This document shows, piece by piece, positions 27,698-36,586 of a stretch of 64,000 nt of DNA. The notes under the pieces are model-generated. The model searched no databases, was not told where the DNA came from, and saw only the letters and a program-made list of their open reading frames with translations. Numbering within the stretch: position 1 is the first letter of the stretch; every line of letters begins with the position of its first letter. The DNA is from Bacteroidales bacterium M8 (GTDB lineage: Bacteria; Bacteroidota; Bacteroidia; Bacteroidales; Muribaculaceae). Made by a program: the position numbers and the translations under genes. The DNA is taken from positions 19,984 to 83,983 of the forward strand of contig LUJS01000037.1 of NCBI GenBank assembly GCA_001689495.1, written 5' to 3'.

Positions 27698-28645
27698 ATG
27701 TCAACAACACTGGTAAACACCGATTTCAATTTCCCCGGTCAGACTTCGGTCTATCACGGCAAGGTACGCGACGTCTATAGCATCGGCGACGACCTGCTTG
27801 TCATGGTAGCCACCGACCGCATATCGGCATTCGACGTCATTCTGCCCAAAGGCATCCCCTATAAGGGACAGGCACTCAACCAGATAGCCTCGACCATGCT
27901 CGACGCCACCGCCGACATCGTTCCCAACTGGAAGATAGCCGTGCCCGACCCGATGGTCACCGTGGGCCGCCGTTGCGAGGGCCTTCGCCTCGAGATGATT
28001 ATCCGCGGCTATCTGGCCGGCAGCGCATGGCGCGCATACAAGAACGGCGTGCGCGAGATCTGCGGCGTCAAGCTCCCCGAGGGGATGATCGAGAACCAGC
28101 GTTTCCCCGAGCCCATCATCACCCCCACCACCAAGGCCGACGCCGGCCACGACGAGGACATCTCGCGCGACGAGGCCATAGCACAGGGCATCGTCACCGC
28201 CGAGCAGTTTGACACGATGGCCGCATACACCCGCGCCCTCTTCAAGAAAGGCTCGGAGATGGCAGCCGAGAAGGGCCTCATCCTCGTGGACACCAAATAT
28301 GAGTTCGGCCTCCACGAGGGCAAGGTGATGCTGATCGACGAGATCCATACCCCCGACTCGTCGCGCTACTTCTATGCCGACGGCTATGAGGAGCGTCTGG
28401 CCAAGGGCGAGCCCCAGCGCCAGCTCTCGAAGGAGTTCGTGCGCGAGTGGCTCATGGCCAACGGATTCATGGGCAAGGAGGGCCAGCAGGTGCCCGAGAT
28501 GACCGACGAGTTCTGCAACGAGGTATCCGAAAGATATATCGAGCTCTACGAGCACATCACCGGCAAGAAGTTCGTCAAGGCCCCCGAGGAGCATCTGGCA
28601 GACCGCATAGCCAAGAACGTGCTTGACTGCCTCGCCAATCTCTGA
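27698..28645 (+). CDS. purC: Phosphoribosylaminoimidazole-succinocarboxamide synthase
   Basis: A 315-residue SAICAR synthetase. GKVRDVYSIGDDLLVMVATDRISAFD (about residues 22-47) is the family N-terminal signature, and LRLEMIIRGYLAGSAW and LVDTKYEFG follow. The length matches the longer Bacteroidetes/yeast form rather than the about 240-residue E. coli form. It ligates aspartate to CAIR in purine synthesis. Heads a plus-strand run with menG, DUF3467 and cysS. Confidence 0.96.
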   Translation: MSTTLVNTDFNFPGQTSVYHGKVRDVYSIGDDLLVMVATDRISAFDVILPKGIPYKGQALNQIASTMLDATADIVPNWKIAVPDPMVTVGRRCEGLRLEMIIRGYLAGSAWRAYKNGVREICGVKLPEGMIENQRFPEPIITPTTKADAGHDEDISRDEAIAQGIVTAEQFDTMAAYTRALFKKGSEMAAEKGLILVDTKYEFGLHEGKVMLIDEIHTPDSSRYFYADGYEERLAKGEPQRQLSKEFVREWLMANGFMGKEGQQVPEMTDEFCNEVSERYIELYEHITGKKFVKAPEEHLADRIAKNVLDCLANL

Positions 28646-28670
28646 CACCATCCCACACCGGCGGCACAGC

Positions 28671-29411
28671 ATGAAAGTCGAGGAGATCACGCCATACGGA
28701 GGCGACGACAAGACCGAGCAGGTCAGGGAGATGTTTGACAGCATCGCCCCGGCCTACGACTTCATGAACCGTGCCATGACCCTCGGGCTCGACCACAGCT
28801 GGCGGCGCAAGGCCGTGAGCCTGCTCGGACCCGCCGCGAGGTATCCCCGCGTGCTCGACGTGGCCACCGGCACGGCCGACATAGCCCTCAAGCTCGCCGC
28901 CGCACACGGCACCCCCGAGATAACGGGCATAGACCTGTCGGAGGAGATGCTGCGCATAGGGCGCGACAAGGTCGCCTCGGCCCGCCTGCCCGAAGGCACC
29001 CGCATCACCCTCGAGCAGGGCGACTGCCTCGACCTCAAGTTCGGCGACGCCGAGTTCGACGGAGTCATCTGCGCCTACGGCGTGCGCAACTTCGCCTCGA
29101 TAGAGACCGGACTGCGCTCGATGTGGCGCGTGCTCAGGCCCGGCGGACGTGTGGTGATACTCGAGCTCTCGACCCCCGGGTCGCCCCTTGTCAGACCGTT
29201 CTACAGGCTCTATACGCGCCACGTCATCCCCACGGTGGGACGCATGGTATCCAAGGACGTGCGGGCATACAGCTACCTGCCCGAGTCGATAGCCGCCGTC
29301 CCGCAGGGTCAGGCCATGGTCCGGCTGCTGGAACAGGCCGGATTCAGCTCGGCGCGGGTCATCAGCCTGTGCTTCGGAGCCTGTTCGATCTATACCGCCG
29401 AAAAGGCATGA
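28671..29411 (+). CDS. menG: Demethylmenaquinone methyltransferase
   Basis: A 246-residue class I SAM methyltransferase. FDSIAPAYDFMNRAMTLGLDHSWR is the UbiE/MenG N-terminal signature, VLDVATGTADIAL is SAM motif I, and YGVRNFASIETGL is motif post-II. Bacteroidales use menaquinone, so MenG is the sensible role; UbiE belongs to the same family. The start at 28671 is chosen because the longer frame would overlap the purC 3' end. Transcribed with purC (25 bases apart). Menaquinol feeds cytochrome bd encoded earlier in the window. Confidence 0.93.
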   Translation: MKVEEITPYGGDDKTEQVREMFDSIAPAYDFMNRAMTLGLDHSWRRKAVSLLGPAARYPRVLDVATGTADIALKLAAAHGTPEITGIDLSEEMLRIGRDKVASARLPEGTRITLEQGDCLDLKFGDAEFDGVICAYGVRNFASIETGLRSMWRVLRPGGRVVILELSTPGSPLVRPFYRLYTRHVIPTVGRMVSKDVRAYSYLPESIAAVPQGQAMVRLLEQAGFSSARVISLCFGACSIYTAEKA

Positions 29412-29451
29412 AACAAACAAATTCACTAACCAACAAACACACCAGACAAAA

Positions 29452-29784
29452 ATGGCAAATCCCCAGCAACCCCAGAACGAAATCAAGATAGAACTCACAC
29501 CCGAAGTTGCCAAAGGCATCTACTCGAACCTCGCCGTCATCACCCACGGCCCCAACGAGTTCTTCGTAGACTTCATCACCATGGCACCCAACATGCCTCA
29601 GGCAAAGGTGCAGAGCCGCATCATCATGAGCCCCGAGAACGCCAAGAACCTTCTGGGCGCCCTCATGGAGAACGTCAAGAAGTACGAGGCCACCTTCGGC
29701 GAGATCCGCCCCAAGCGTCCCGTAGGCAACCCCGGCGGCAACGGCGAGATACCCAACCCCTTCATCAACAGCGGCAAAGCCTAA
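29452..29784 (+). CDS. DUF3467 family protein
   Basis: A 110-residue soluble protein starting MANPQQPQNEIKIELTPEVAKGIYSNLAVI. It matches DUF3467 in length and in the HGPNEFFVDFI and SPENAKNLLGAL segments. Function unknown; typical of Bacteroidetes. 40 bases after menG and 12 bases before cysS. Confidence 0.88.
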   Translation: MANPQQPQNEIKIELTPEVAKGIYSNLAVITHGPNEFFVDFITMAPNMPQAKVQSRIIMSPENAKNLLGALMENVKKYEATFGEIRPKRPVGNPGGNGEIPNPFINSGKA

Positions 29785-29796
29785 CCCCCGAGCACA

Positions 29797-31290
29797 ATGG
29801 CTGACATCCGACCCAACAACCTGACCATCTACAACACCCTGTCGCGCACCAAACAGCCTTTCCGGCCCATCAACGAGGGGCGCGTGGGGATGTATGTGTG
29901 CGGCCCGACAGTCTATGGCGACGGCCATCTGGGGCACGCACGTCCGGCCATCACGTTCGACATCCTGTTCCGCTATCTGCAGCACCTCGGATACAAGGTG
30001 CGCTATGTCCGCAACATCACCGACGTCGGCCACCTCGAGCACGACGCCGACGAGGGCGAGGACAAGATAGCCAAGAAGGCACGCCTCGAGCAGCTCGAGC
30101 CGATGGAGGTGGTGCAGCACTACCTGACACGCTATCACAAGGCCATGGAGGCTCTGGGCGTGCTGCCCCCGTCGATCGAGCCCCACGCATCGGGCCACAT
30201 CATCGAGCAGATCGAGTATGTCAAGAAGATACTCGACAGCGGATATGCCTACATATCCGAGGGCTCGGTCTATTTCGATGTGCCCAAGTATAACAGAGAC
30301 CACCGCTACGGCAAGCTCTCGGGCCGCAACATCGACGAGCTCTATGCCACCACGCGCGCCCTCGACGGACAGAGCGAGAAGCACAACCCCGCCGACTTCG
30401 CGCTGTGGAAAAAGGCGTCGCCCGAGCACATCATGCACTGGCCCTCGCCGTGGAGCGAGGGATTTCCCGGCTGGCACCTCGAGTGCTCGACCATGAGCGA
30501 GAAGTATCTGGGCGAGACATTCGACATACACGGCGGCGGCATGGACCTGATGTTCCCACACCACGAGTGCGAGATAGCCCAGTCTGTGGCCCGCAACGGA
30601 CACGAGACGGTGCGATACTGGATGCACAACAACATGATAACCATCAACGGCAAGAAGATGGGCAAGAGTCTGGGCAACTTCATCACGCTCGACGAGTTCT
30701 TCAACGGCTCGCACCCGCTGCTGACCCAGCCCTATTCGCCGATGACGATCAGGTTCTTCATCCTTCAGGCACACTATCGCGGCACCGTCGACTTCTCGAA
30801 CGAGGCCCTGCAGGCATCCGAGAAGGCCCTGCAGCGCATGACCGAGGGATACCGCCGCCTGCGCGAGCTGACCCCCTCGGCCACCTCGACGATAGACGTC
30901 AGCGGCATCCGCGAGAAGTGCTATGAGGCCATGGACGACGACCTCAATACCCCCGTGCTGATAGCCAACCTGTTTGACGCGCTGCGTCTGGTCAATCAGG
31001 TCAAGGACGGCAAGGCGACGGCGACACAGGCCGACATAGACGAGCTGAGAGAGATATTCGACACGTTCCTCGTCGACATCCTCGGCATCCGTACCGAACA
31101 GGGCGGAGCCTCGGCCGACGGCGGCGAGTCGCTCAAGCCCTTCGAGGGTGCCGTGGACCTGCTGCTCGAGATGCGCGGCAAGGCCAAGGCCGCCAAGGAC
31201 TGGGCCACCTCAGACCTGATACGCGACCGTCTGGCCGCTCTCGGATTCACCGTCAAGGATACCCGCGACGGCGCCGAATGGTCTCTCTGA
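29797..31290 (+). CDS. cysS: Cysteinyl-tRNA synthetase
   Basis: A 497-residue class I synthetase. The HIGH-type motif is GHLGHARP following VCGPTVYGD (about residues 31-50). The zinc-binding region contains GWHLECSTMS and HHECE, and the KMSKS motif is KKMGKSLGN (about 288). Charges tRNA-Cys with cysteine. Full length, with a terminator after the stop. Confidence 0.97.
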   Translation: MADIRPNNLTIYNTLSRTKQPFRPINEGRVGMYVCGPTVYGDGHLGHARPAITFDILFRYLQHLGYKVRYVRNITDVGHLEHDADEGEDKIAKKARLEQLEPMEVVQHYLTRYHKAMEALGVLPPSIEPHASGHIIEQIEYVKKILDSGYAYISEGSVYFDVPKYNRDHRYGKLSGRNIDELYATTRALDGQSEKHNPADFALWKKASPEHIMHWPSPWSEGFPGWHLECSTMSEKYLGETFDIHGGGMDLMFPHHECEIAQSVARNGHETVRYWMHNNMITINGKKMGKSLGNFITLDEFFNGSHPLLTQPYSPMTIRFFILQAHYRGTVDFSNEALQASEKALQRMTEGYRRLRELTPSATSTIDVSGIREKCYEAMDDDLNTPVLIANLFDALRLVNQVKDGKATATQADIDELREIFDTFLVDILGIRTEQGGASADGGESLKPFEGAVDLLLEMRGKAKAAKDWATSDLIRDRLAALGFTVKDTRDGAEWSL

Positions 31291-31313
31291 CGACAGACAG
31301 ATATTAAAATTTC

Positions 31314-31358
31314 AGATGGTCCGGCCGGACCGGGTCAACCGGTTCTGACGGACCATCT
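31314..31358 (+). terminator. Terminator after cysS
   Basis: A 10-bp perfect stem AGATGGTCCG (31314-31323) / CGGACCATCT (31349-31358), with an inner GC-rich hairpin, followed by TCTTTAA. Confidence 0.7.
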
Positions 31359-31386
31359 TCTTTAACCCGAAAACCAAGACCACACC

Positions 31387-32571
31387 ATGCTGTTCGACCA
31401 GCTTTCAGACCTACTCGCATCGTGGGGCATGAGCGCCGACGTGCTCATGCCGTGGACCACCGCCATATCGTCGACACTCTCGCTGGCACTTGCCTATGCC
31501 GTCTATCTCGTCATCACCAAGGGTATCATACCCGTGGTGCTGAGGTTCGTGGCATTCACCGAGGCCAAATGGGACGACATACTCTTCAACCCGCCGCTGC
31601 TGCGCGTGGTGGCCGAGCTGGCCTTCGTGCTGGTGCTTCAGGCCACGCTGCTGCCGTCGCTGACGGGCTACGTCACCCTGCACGGCATCGCCACGGTGGG
31701 GTGCCGCGTGGCCATCGTGTGCGTGATAGTACACCTGATAAACAGGTTTCTGGTGGCCGTCTACGACATGCTGGCGTCCGAGTCGACCGGCAGGGTGTCG
31801 TCGCTCAAGGGCATATTGCAGATGCTTCAGGTGGTGTCGATATGCATAGGCATCATCATAGTCATCTCCATACTGGCCGACAGGAATCCCGTGACCATCA
31901 TCACCGGACTCGGAGCCGCCGCCACGGTGCTGATGCTGGTGTTCAAGGACTCGATAATGGGTGTAGTGGCCGGGGTGCAGCTGACCCTCAACGACATGCT
32001 GCGCCCGGGCGACTGGATCACCGTCCCCGCCCGGCACATCAACGGCACCGTGCTCGAGGTGGGCCTGACCACGGTCAAGGTCAAGAACTTCGACAACACC
32101 ATAGTCACGGTGCCTCCATACTCGCTGGTCAGCGAGTCGTTCCAGAACTGGCGCGGCATGTCCGATTCGGGTGGCCGACGGGTCAACCGCTCGTTCACCA
32201 TAGATGTCAACTCGGTCACGTTCTGCACGCCCGAGATGATAGAGAGCTTCCGCGGCGAGGAGTGGGGACGCCGCCTCGACCCCGAGAAACAATACGTCAA
32301 CCTGACACTGTTCCGCCACTATCTCGAGCACTATATCTCGACCCTGCCGCAGCTCAACAACAGTGACGGGATGCTCTACATGGTGCGCGAGCTCGCCCCC
32401 ACCCCGCAGGGCATACCCCTCGACCTCTACCTGTTCACCTCGCTGACCTCGTGGAAGCCCTACGAGCACTTTCAGGCCGGCATCATGGACCACATCGTTG
32501 CCTCGGTGCACCGCTTCGGGCTGCGCATATATCAGGCTCCATCGGGACTCGACTTCAGGCCGCAGGCATAA
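31387..32571 (+). CDS. MscS-family mechanosensitive ion channel
   Basis: A 394-residue inner-membrane protein with about five predicted helices in the first 200 residues. The pore-lining helix/beta-domain junction is visible as TGLGAAATVLMLVFKDSIMGVVAGVQL with the following LNDMLRPGDWITV, a hallmark of MscS. The C-terminal part is a cytoplasmic cage domain (about 215-390). Opens under membrane tension to release solutes. It stands alone between two terminator/promoter-bounded units. It is larger than MscS (286 aa) and closer to the YbdG/MscM class, an inference from length. Confidence 0.88.
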   Translation: MLFDQLSDLLASWGMSADVLMPWTTAISSTLSLALAYAVYLVITKGIIPVVLRFVAFTEAKWDDILFNPPLLRVVAELAFVLVLQATLLPSLTGYVTLHGIATVGCRVAIVCVIVHLINRFLVAVYDMLASESTGRVSSLKGILQMLQVVSICIGIIIVISILADRNPVTIITGLGAAATVLMLVFKDSIMGVVAGVQLTLNDMLRPGDWITVPARHINGTVLEVGLTTVKVKNFDNTIVTVPPYSLVSESFQNWRGMSDSGGRRVNRSFTIDVNSVTFCTPEMIESFRGEEWGRRLDPEKQYVNLTLFRHYLEHYISTLPQLNNSDGMLYMVRELAPTPQGIPLDLYLFTSLTSWKPYEHFQAGIMDHIVASVHRFGLRIYQAPSGLDFRPQA

Positions 32572-32765
32572 AAAAACAGTTTTTTCTGTAACAAAATCCG
32601 TGCAGCGGCGGTCATACGTAGAAAAAAGCCACTCCCGACGACGTGATGGCCATGTACAAGAAAACAAAATAGACCTATCCCGTCCACAATAAAGGGCTGA
32701 CCATAAACAACTCGCGACCGGGAGGCGTTATATGTGAAACAGACCAAAACGTCGGCGATTCCGCA

Positions 32766-32797
32766 ATTGCTTGTTTCGGAAAAACTGACTAATTTTG
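32766..32797 (+). promoter_or_regulatory. Promoter of the TolC-HlyD-permease operon
   Basis: ATTG (32766-32769), 20 bases, TAATTTTG (32790-32797). The -7 is a full match, the -33 matches three of four. The tolC ATG is at 32830. Confidence 0.72.
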
Positions 32798-32829
32798 CAT
32801 CTGAATCACGTTTTAACACCGCCATCATT

Positions 32830-34338
32830 ATGAAATGCCGCCTTAAAGCGCTATCCGTCACATTGTTATCGGCACTGATGTCTGCTGTCTGCGCATCGGG
32901 TGCCGAACCGTCGGCCCCTACCGTCGAACCGGGGTCGGTACTCACCCTCGAGCAATGCCGCTCGCTGGCCATGGGCAACAACAAGCTGCTCAGGCAGGCC
33001 GCCGAGGAGATACGTGCAGCCAAATACCAGAAAGACGAGGCGTTTGCCGCATACCTCCCCTCGATCGACTTTGCCGGAGGCTATATGTATAATCAGAAAA
33101 AACTCTCGATGTTCGATTCGGACCAGCTGCTGCCGGTCAAGACGTTCAACCTCGAGAAGCAGGGCTATGAGTTCCAGATAGTCAAGAACCCGATGACCGG
33201 AGAGCCCATCACCGTCAACGGCCAGCCCGTGCCCGAGCAGGTCGCCTACCTGCCCAAGGATGCGCTGACATACGACATCCACAACGTATTTTTCGGAGCC
33301 GTCACGCTGACCCAGCCCATATTCATGGGCGGCAAGATCGTGGCCATGAACAAGATAACCGGCTATGCCGAGGAGCTGGCACGCGCCAAGCGCAACAATC
33401 AGGCCCGCGACATAGTCTATGCCGTCGACGCCGCCTACTGGCAACTGGTATCGCTCAAGGCCAAGCAGCGTCTGGCGGTGAGCTATGTCAACCTGCTCGA
33501 CACCCTGCGCCACAACGTCGACCTGATGCTGCAGCAGGGAGTGGCCACGAGGCGTGACCTGCTCACGGTCGACGTCAAGCTCAACTCGGCCAAGGTGGAC
33601 CTGACCAAAGTAGACAACGGCCTGTCGCTGTGCCGCATGGCGCTGGCGCAGTTGTGCGGATTTCCCATCCATACCCCCTATACGGTGGCCGACGAGGACG
33701 CAGCCGCCCTCGACAACGAGAACCTGATACGCGAGGCCACCTCGGACAAGCAGATAGACATGGGCGAGGTCTATGCCCGCCGCGACGACCTGCGCCAGCT
33801 CGAGCTGGGAGTGCAGATATTCAAGCAGAAGGAGAATGTGGCCCGCTCGGCCATGATGCCCAATCTGGCACTGGTGGGCGCATACTCGTTCTCGAACCCC
33901 AATCTCTTTGACGGATTCAAGAAACGATTCAACGGAGCGTTCTCGGTCGGAGCGATGCTCACCATACCCATCTGGCACTGGGGCGGCAACTACAACAAGC
34001 TGCGCGCCGCCAAGGCCCAGACCAACTCGATGCGCATGGAGCTCGAGAATGCCAAGGAGATGATAGACCTGCAGGTGAGTCAGGCCACGTTCAAGGCCAG
34101 CGAGGCCGTCAAGACCCGCACCATGACGGAGTCGAATCTGGCCGAGGCCGACGAGAACCTGCGCTGCGCCACCATCGGATTTCGCGACGGCGTGATGACC
34201 GTGGACAACGTGATGGAGGCCCAGACCGCTTGGCTCAAGGCCCACAGCGAGGACATTGATGCACGCATCGACCTGTATCTCTGCGACGTATATCTCGCCA
34301 AGGTGCTTGGCACATTATCAACATCAGAAATTCAATGA
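32830..34338 (+). CDS. TolC-family outer-membrane efflux protein
   Basis: A 502-residue protein with a signal peptide (MKCRLKALSVTLLSALMSAVCASGA). Two OEP repeats are visible: LTLEQCRSLAMGNN at the start, and long coiled-coil helices in each half (about 60-260 and 300-490), plus the barrel-forming segments. Trimeric outer-membrane channel for tripartite export. An in-frame ATG at 32734 exists but precedes the promoter and is rejected. Followed by a HlyD adaptor after 3 bases. Confidence 0.92.
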   Translation: MKCRLKALSVTLLSALMSAVCASGAEPSAPTVEPGSVLTLEQCRSLAMGNNKLLRQAAEEIRAAKYQKDEAFAAYLPSIDFAGGYMYNQKKLSMFDSDQLLPVKTFNLEKQGYEFQIVKNPMTGEPITVNGQPVPEQVAYLPKDALTYDIHNVFFGAVTLTQPIFMGGKIVAMNKITGYAEELARAKRNNQARDIVYAVDAAYWQLVSLKAKQRLAVSYVNLLDTLRHNVDLMLQQGVATRRDLLTVDVKLNSAKVDLTKVDNGLSLCRMALAQLCGFPIHTPYTVADEDAAALDNENLIREATSDKQIDMGEVYARRDDLRQLELGVQIFKQKENVARSAMMPNLALVGAYSFSNPNLFDGFKKRFNGAFSVGAMLTIPIWHWGGNYNKLRAAKAQTNSMRMELENAKEMIDLQVSQATFKASEAVKTRTMTESNLAEADENLRCATIGFRDGVMTVDNVMEAQTAWLKAHSEDIDARIDLYLCDVYLAKVLGTLSTSEIQ

Positions 34339-34341
34339 GCT

Positions 34342-35361
34342 ATGAAAGATAACAATCAGCCTCAGCAGACAGCAGAGCAGAAAGAAAACAAGGTGCTGCT
34401 CGTCTCGATGTGCCTCCTCGTGGTGGCAGTGATCGTTTTGGCCATTATAGGCTTTGTGTTTCTCGACAAGCCCGACGTGATAGTCGAAGGGCAGGCAGAC
34501 GCGACATCCGTGCGCATATCGGGCAAGCTGCCCGGCCGCGTGGTCGAATTCTATGTCCGCGAGGGAGATCAGGTGCGCAAGGGCGACACCCTTGTCCACA
34601 TACACTCGTCGCTGGCCGAGGCCAAACTGATGCAGGCACAGGGCATGGAGACCGTGGCCCGCACTCAGGAGAACAAGGTTGACGACGGAACCCGTCCACA
34701 GATCATCGCCACGGCCAAGCAGATGGCCGCTCAGGCCGAGGCTGCGGTGACGATAGCCGAAAAGACATACCGACGCATGGAGAACCTGTTCAAGGAGGGC
34801 GTCGTGTCCGAGCAGAAGCGCGACGAGGCCAAGGCCGCATACGATGCCGCCGTCGCCGCACACAAGGCGGCCCTGAGTCAGGTGAGCCTGGCCGAACAGG
34901 GCGCCCAGAAGCAGGACAAGGAGAGCGCCGCAGCCATGGTCAACGTGGCCAAGGGTGGCGTGGCCGAGGTGGAGAGCGTGCTCGAGGACCAGTATCTCAC
35001 GGCTCCCTGCGACGGCCAGATAGACCAGATATATCCCGAGGAGAGCGAGCTGGTGATGATGGGCGCCCCGATAATGAGCCTGCTGCGTCTGGACGACAAG
35101 TGGGTCACCTTCAACGTGCGCGAGGATCTGCTCAAGGACATGCCCCTCGGAGGCGAGATCGAGATCATGATACCCGCTCTGGACAAGAAGAAGGCCAAGG
35201 CCCGCATCTACTACTCGCGCGATCTGGGCAGCTATGCCACTTGGCAGGCCACCAAGACCGTGGGCCAGTGGGACTCGAAGACATTCGAGATCAAGGCCCG
35301 CACCATCGACTCGATACCCGAACTGCGTCCGGGCATGACGATCATCTATCTCAAGAAATAA
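34342..35361 (+). CDS. HlyD-family periplasmic adaptor (membrane fusion protein)
   Basis: A 339-residue protein with one N-terminal membrane helix (about residues 24-43). The lipoyl-like motif VRISGKLPGRVVEFYVREGDQVRKGDTL is followed by a long alpha-helical hairpin (about 95-220), then TAPCDGQIDQIYPEESELV and a beta-barrel domain. It links the inner-membrane permeases to the TolC channel. Part of a four-gene operon. Confidence 0.92.
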   Translation: MKDNNQPQQTAEQKENKVLLVSMCLLVVAVIVLAIIGFVFLDKPDVIVEGQADATSVRISGKLPGRVVEFYVREGDQVRKGDTLVHIHSSLAEAKLMQAQGMETVARTQENKVDDGTRPQIIATAKQMAAQAEAAVTIAEKTYRRMENLFKEGVVSEQKRDEAKAAYDAAVAAHKAALSQVSLAEQGAQKQDKESAAAMVNVAKGGVAEVESVLEDQYLTAPCDGQIDQIYPEESELVMMGAPIMSLLRLDDKWVTFNVREDLLKDMPLGGEIEIMIPALDKKKAKARIYYSRDLGSYATWQATKTVGQWDSKTFEIKARTIDSIPELRPGMTIIYLKK

Positions 35362-35418
35362 CAACAGTCCCGCAGGACCCTCCGCAGGGCCGGTGAGACA
35401 ACACTAAATCAAACGGTT

Positions 35419-36573
35419 ATGTTAGCATCGCTTCGCCGCGGCATACGCACGCTCTGCTCGCGCAGGATCTACCTCTTCATGATGGTGATCGTGCCGATGT
35501 TCGGTGCCTTCTTCTTCCTGAACCTGATGGATGAGGGACTGCCGCTCAAGGTGCCCGTGGCCATGGTTGACATGGACCACTCGTCGATGTCGCGGCGCAT
35601 CACGCGCTCGCTCAAGGCCGGCGAACTCATAGACATCTCGGCCGACGTCGAGAGCTTTCACGAGGCGATGGAGATGGTGAGGACCGGCAAGACGTTCGGA
35701 TTCTTCTACATTCCGGCCGATTTTCAGGAGAACGCGCTGAGCGGGCGCACGCCCACGCTGTCGTTCTTCAGCAACATGAGCATCTTCGTGCCCGGCACGC
35801 TGTCGTTCAAGGGATTCAAGACCGTGGCCGTGACCACGTCGGGGTCGATAGTCGAGGCCACGCTGACGTCGACCGGCATCGGTAGCGCCATAAACGGCTC
35901 GGAGATGCTGATGCCGCTCAGGCTGGACACGCACCCCATAGGCAACCCGTGCACCAACTATTCGGTCTATCTCTCCAACTCGTTTCTGGCGGGCCTCATC
36001 GCCCTGCTGGTGATGGTGGTGACGGTGTTCTCGATAACCTCGGAGATAAAGCACCACACGTCGCCCGAATGGCTCGACACGGCCCGCGGCTCGATTGTCG
36101 TGGCTCTGGCCGGCAAGCTGCTGCCCCAGACCGTGATATTCTCGGCCATGGGCATAGGGATGCAGGCAGTGATGTACGGGTTCCTGCACTTCCCGATGAA
36201 CTGCCCGGCATGGCACATGATTCTGGCCATGATACTGCTCGTGGTGTCGTCGCAGGCGTTCGGCCTGCTGGTGGTCGAGATAGTGCCCAACGTGCGCCTG
36301 TCGCTCATTCTGGTCAGCCTCACGGGCATCCTGTCGTTCTCGATAGCCGGATTCTCGTTCCCCGTCGAGAAGATGTATGGCGCCATCGGAATCTTTGCCT
36401 ACATTCTGCCCATCAGATATTATTTCCTCATATACATCGACCAAGCACTCAACGGACTGCCGCTCTATTATTCGCGCATATACTATGTCGTGATGCTGGG
36501 CATGTCACTGTTGCCCGTGGTCGGACTGGGCCGCCTCAGGCGCATCTGCCTCAGGCCCGTGTATGTGCCTTAA
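35419..36573 (+). CDS. ABC-2-type permease, first of pair
   Basis: A 384-residue inner-membrane protein with an N-terminal helix, a large extracytoplasmic domain (about 45-185) and about five C-terminal helices, the YbhS/YbhR/YhhJ (ABC2_membrane_3) architecture. Ends with GRLRRICLRPVYVP. It should form a heterodimer with the next gene product (13 bases downstream). No ATP-binding subunit is encoded in the operon. Confidence 0.9.
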   Translation: MLASLRRGIRTLCSRRIYLFMMVIVPMFGAFFFLNLMDEGLPLKVPVAMVDMDHSSMSRRITRSLKAGELIDISADVESFHEAMEMVRTGKTFGFFYIPADFQENALSGRTPTLSFFSNMSIFVPGTLSFKGFKTVAVTTSGSIVEATLTSTGIGSAINGSEMLMPLRLDTHPIGNPCTNYSVYLSNSFLAGLIALLVMVVTVFSITSEIKHHTSPEWLDTARGSIVVALAGKLLPQTVIFSAMGIGMQAVMYGFLHFPMNCPAWHMILAMILLVVSSQAFGLLVVEIVPNVRLSLILVSLTGILSFSIAGFSFPVEKMYGAIGIFAYILPIRYYFLIYIDQALNGLPLYYSRIYYVVMLGMSLLPVVGLGRLRRICLRPVYVP

Positions 36574-36586
36574 AAAGTTTACAACG

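Noticed and set aside
29362..30774. 470-codon open frame antisense to cysS and DUF3467 gene
   Set aside because: Spans two real genes on the opposite strand and has no family features.
32866..34245. 459-codon open frame antisense to the TolC gene
   Set aside because: Same cause: GC-skewed third positions leave the antisense frame open; no domain or start signal.
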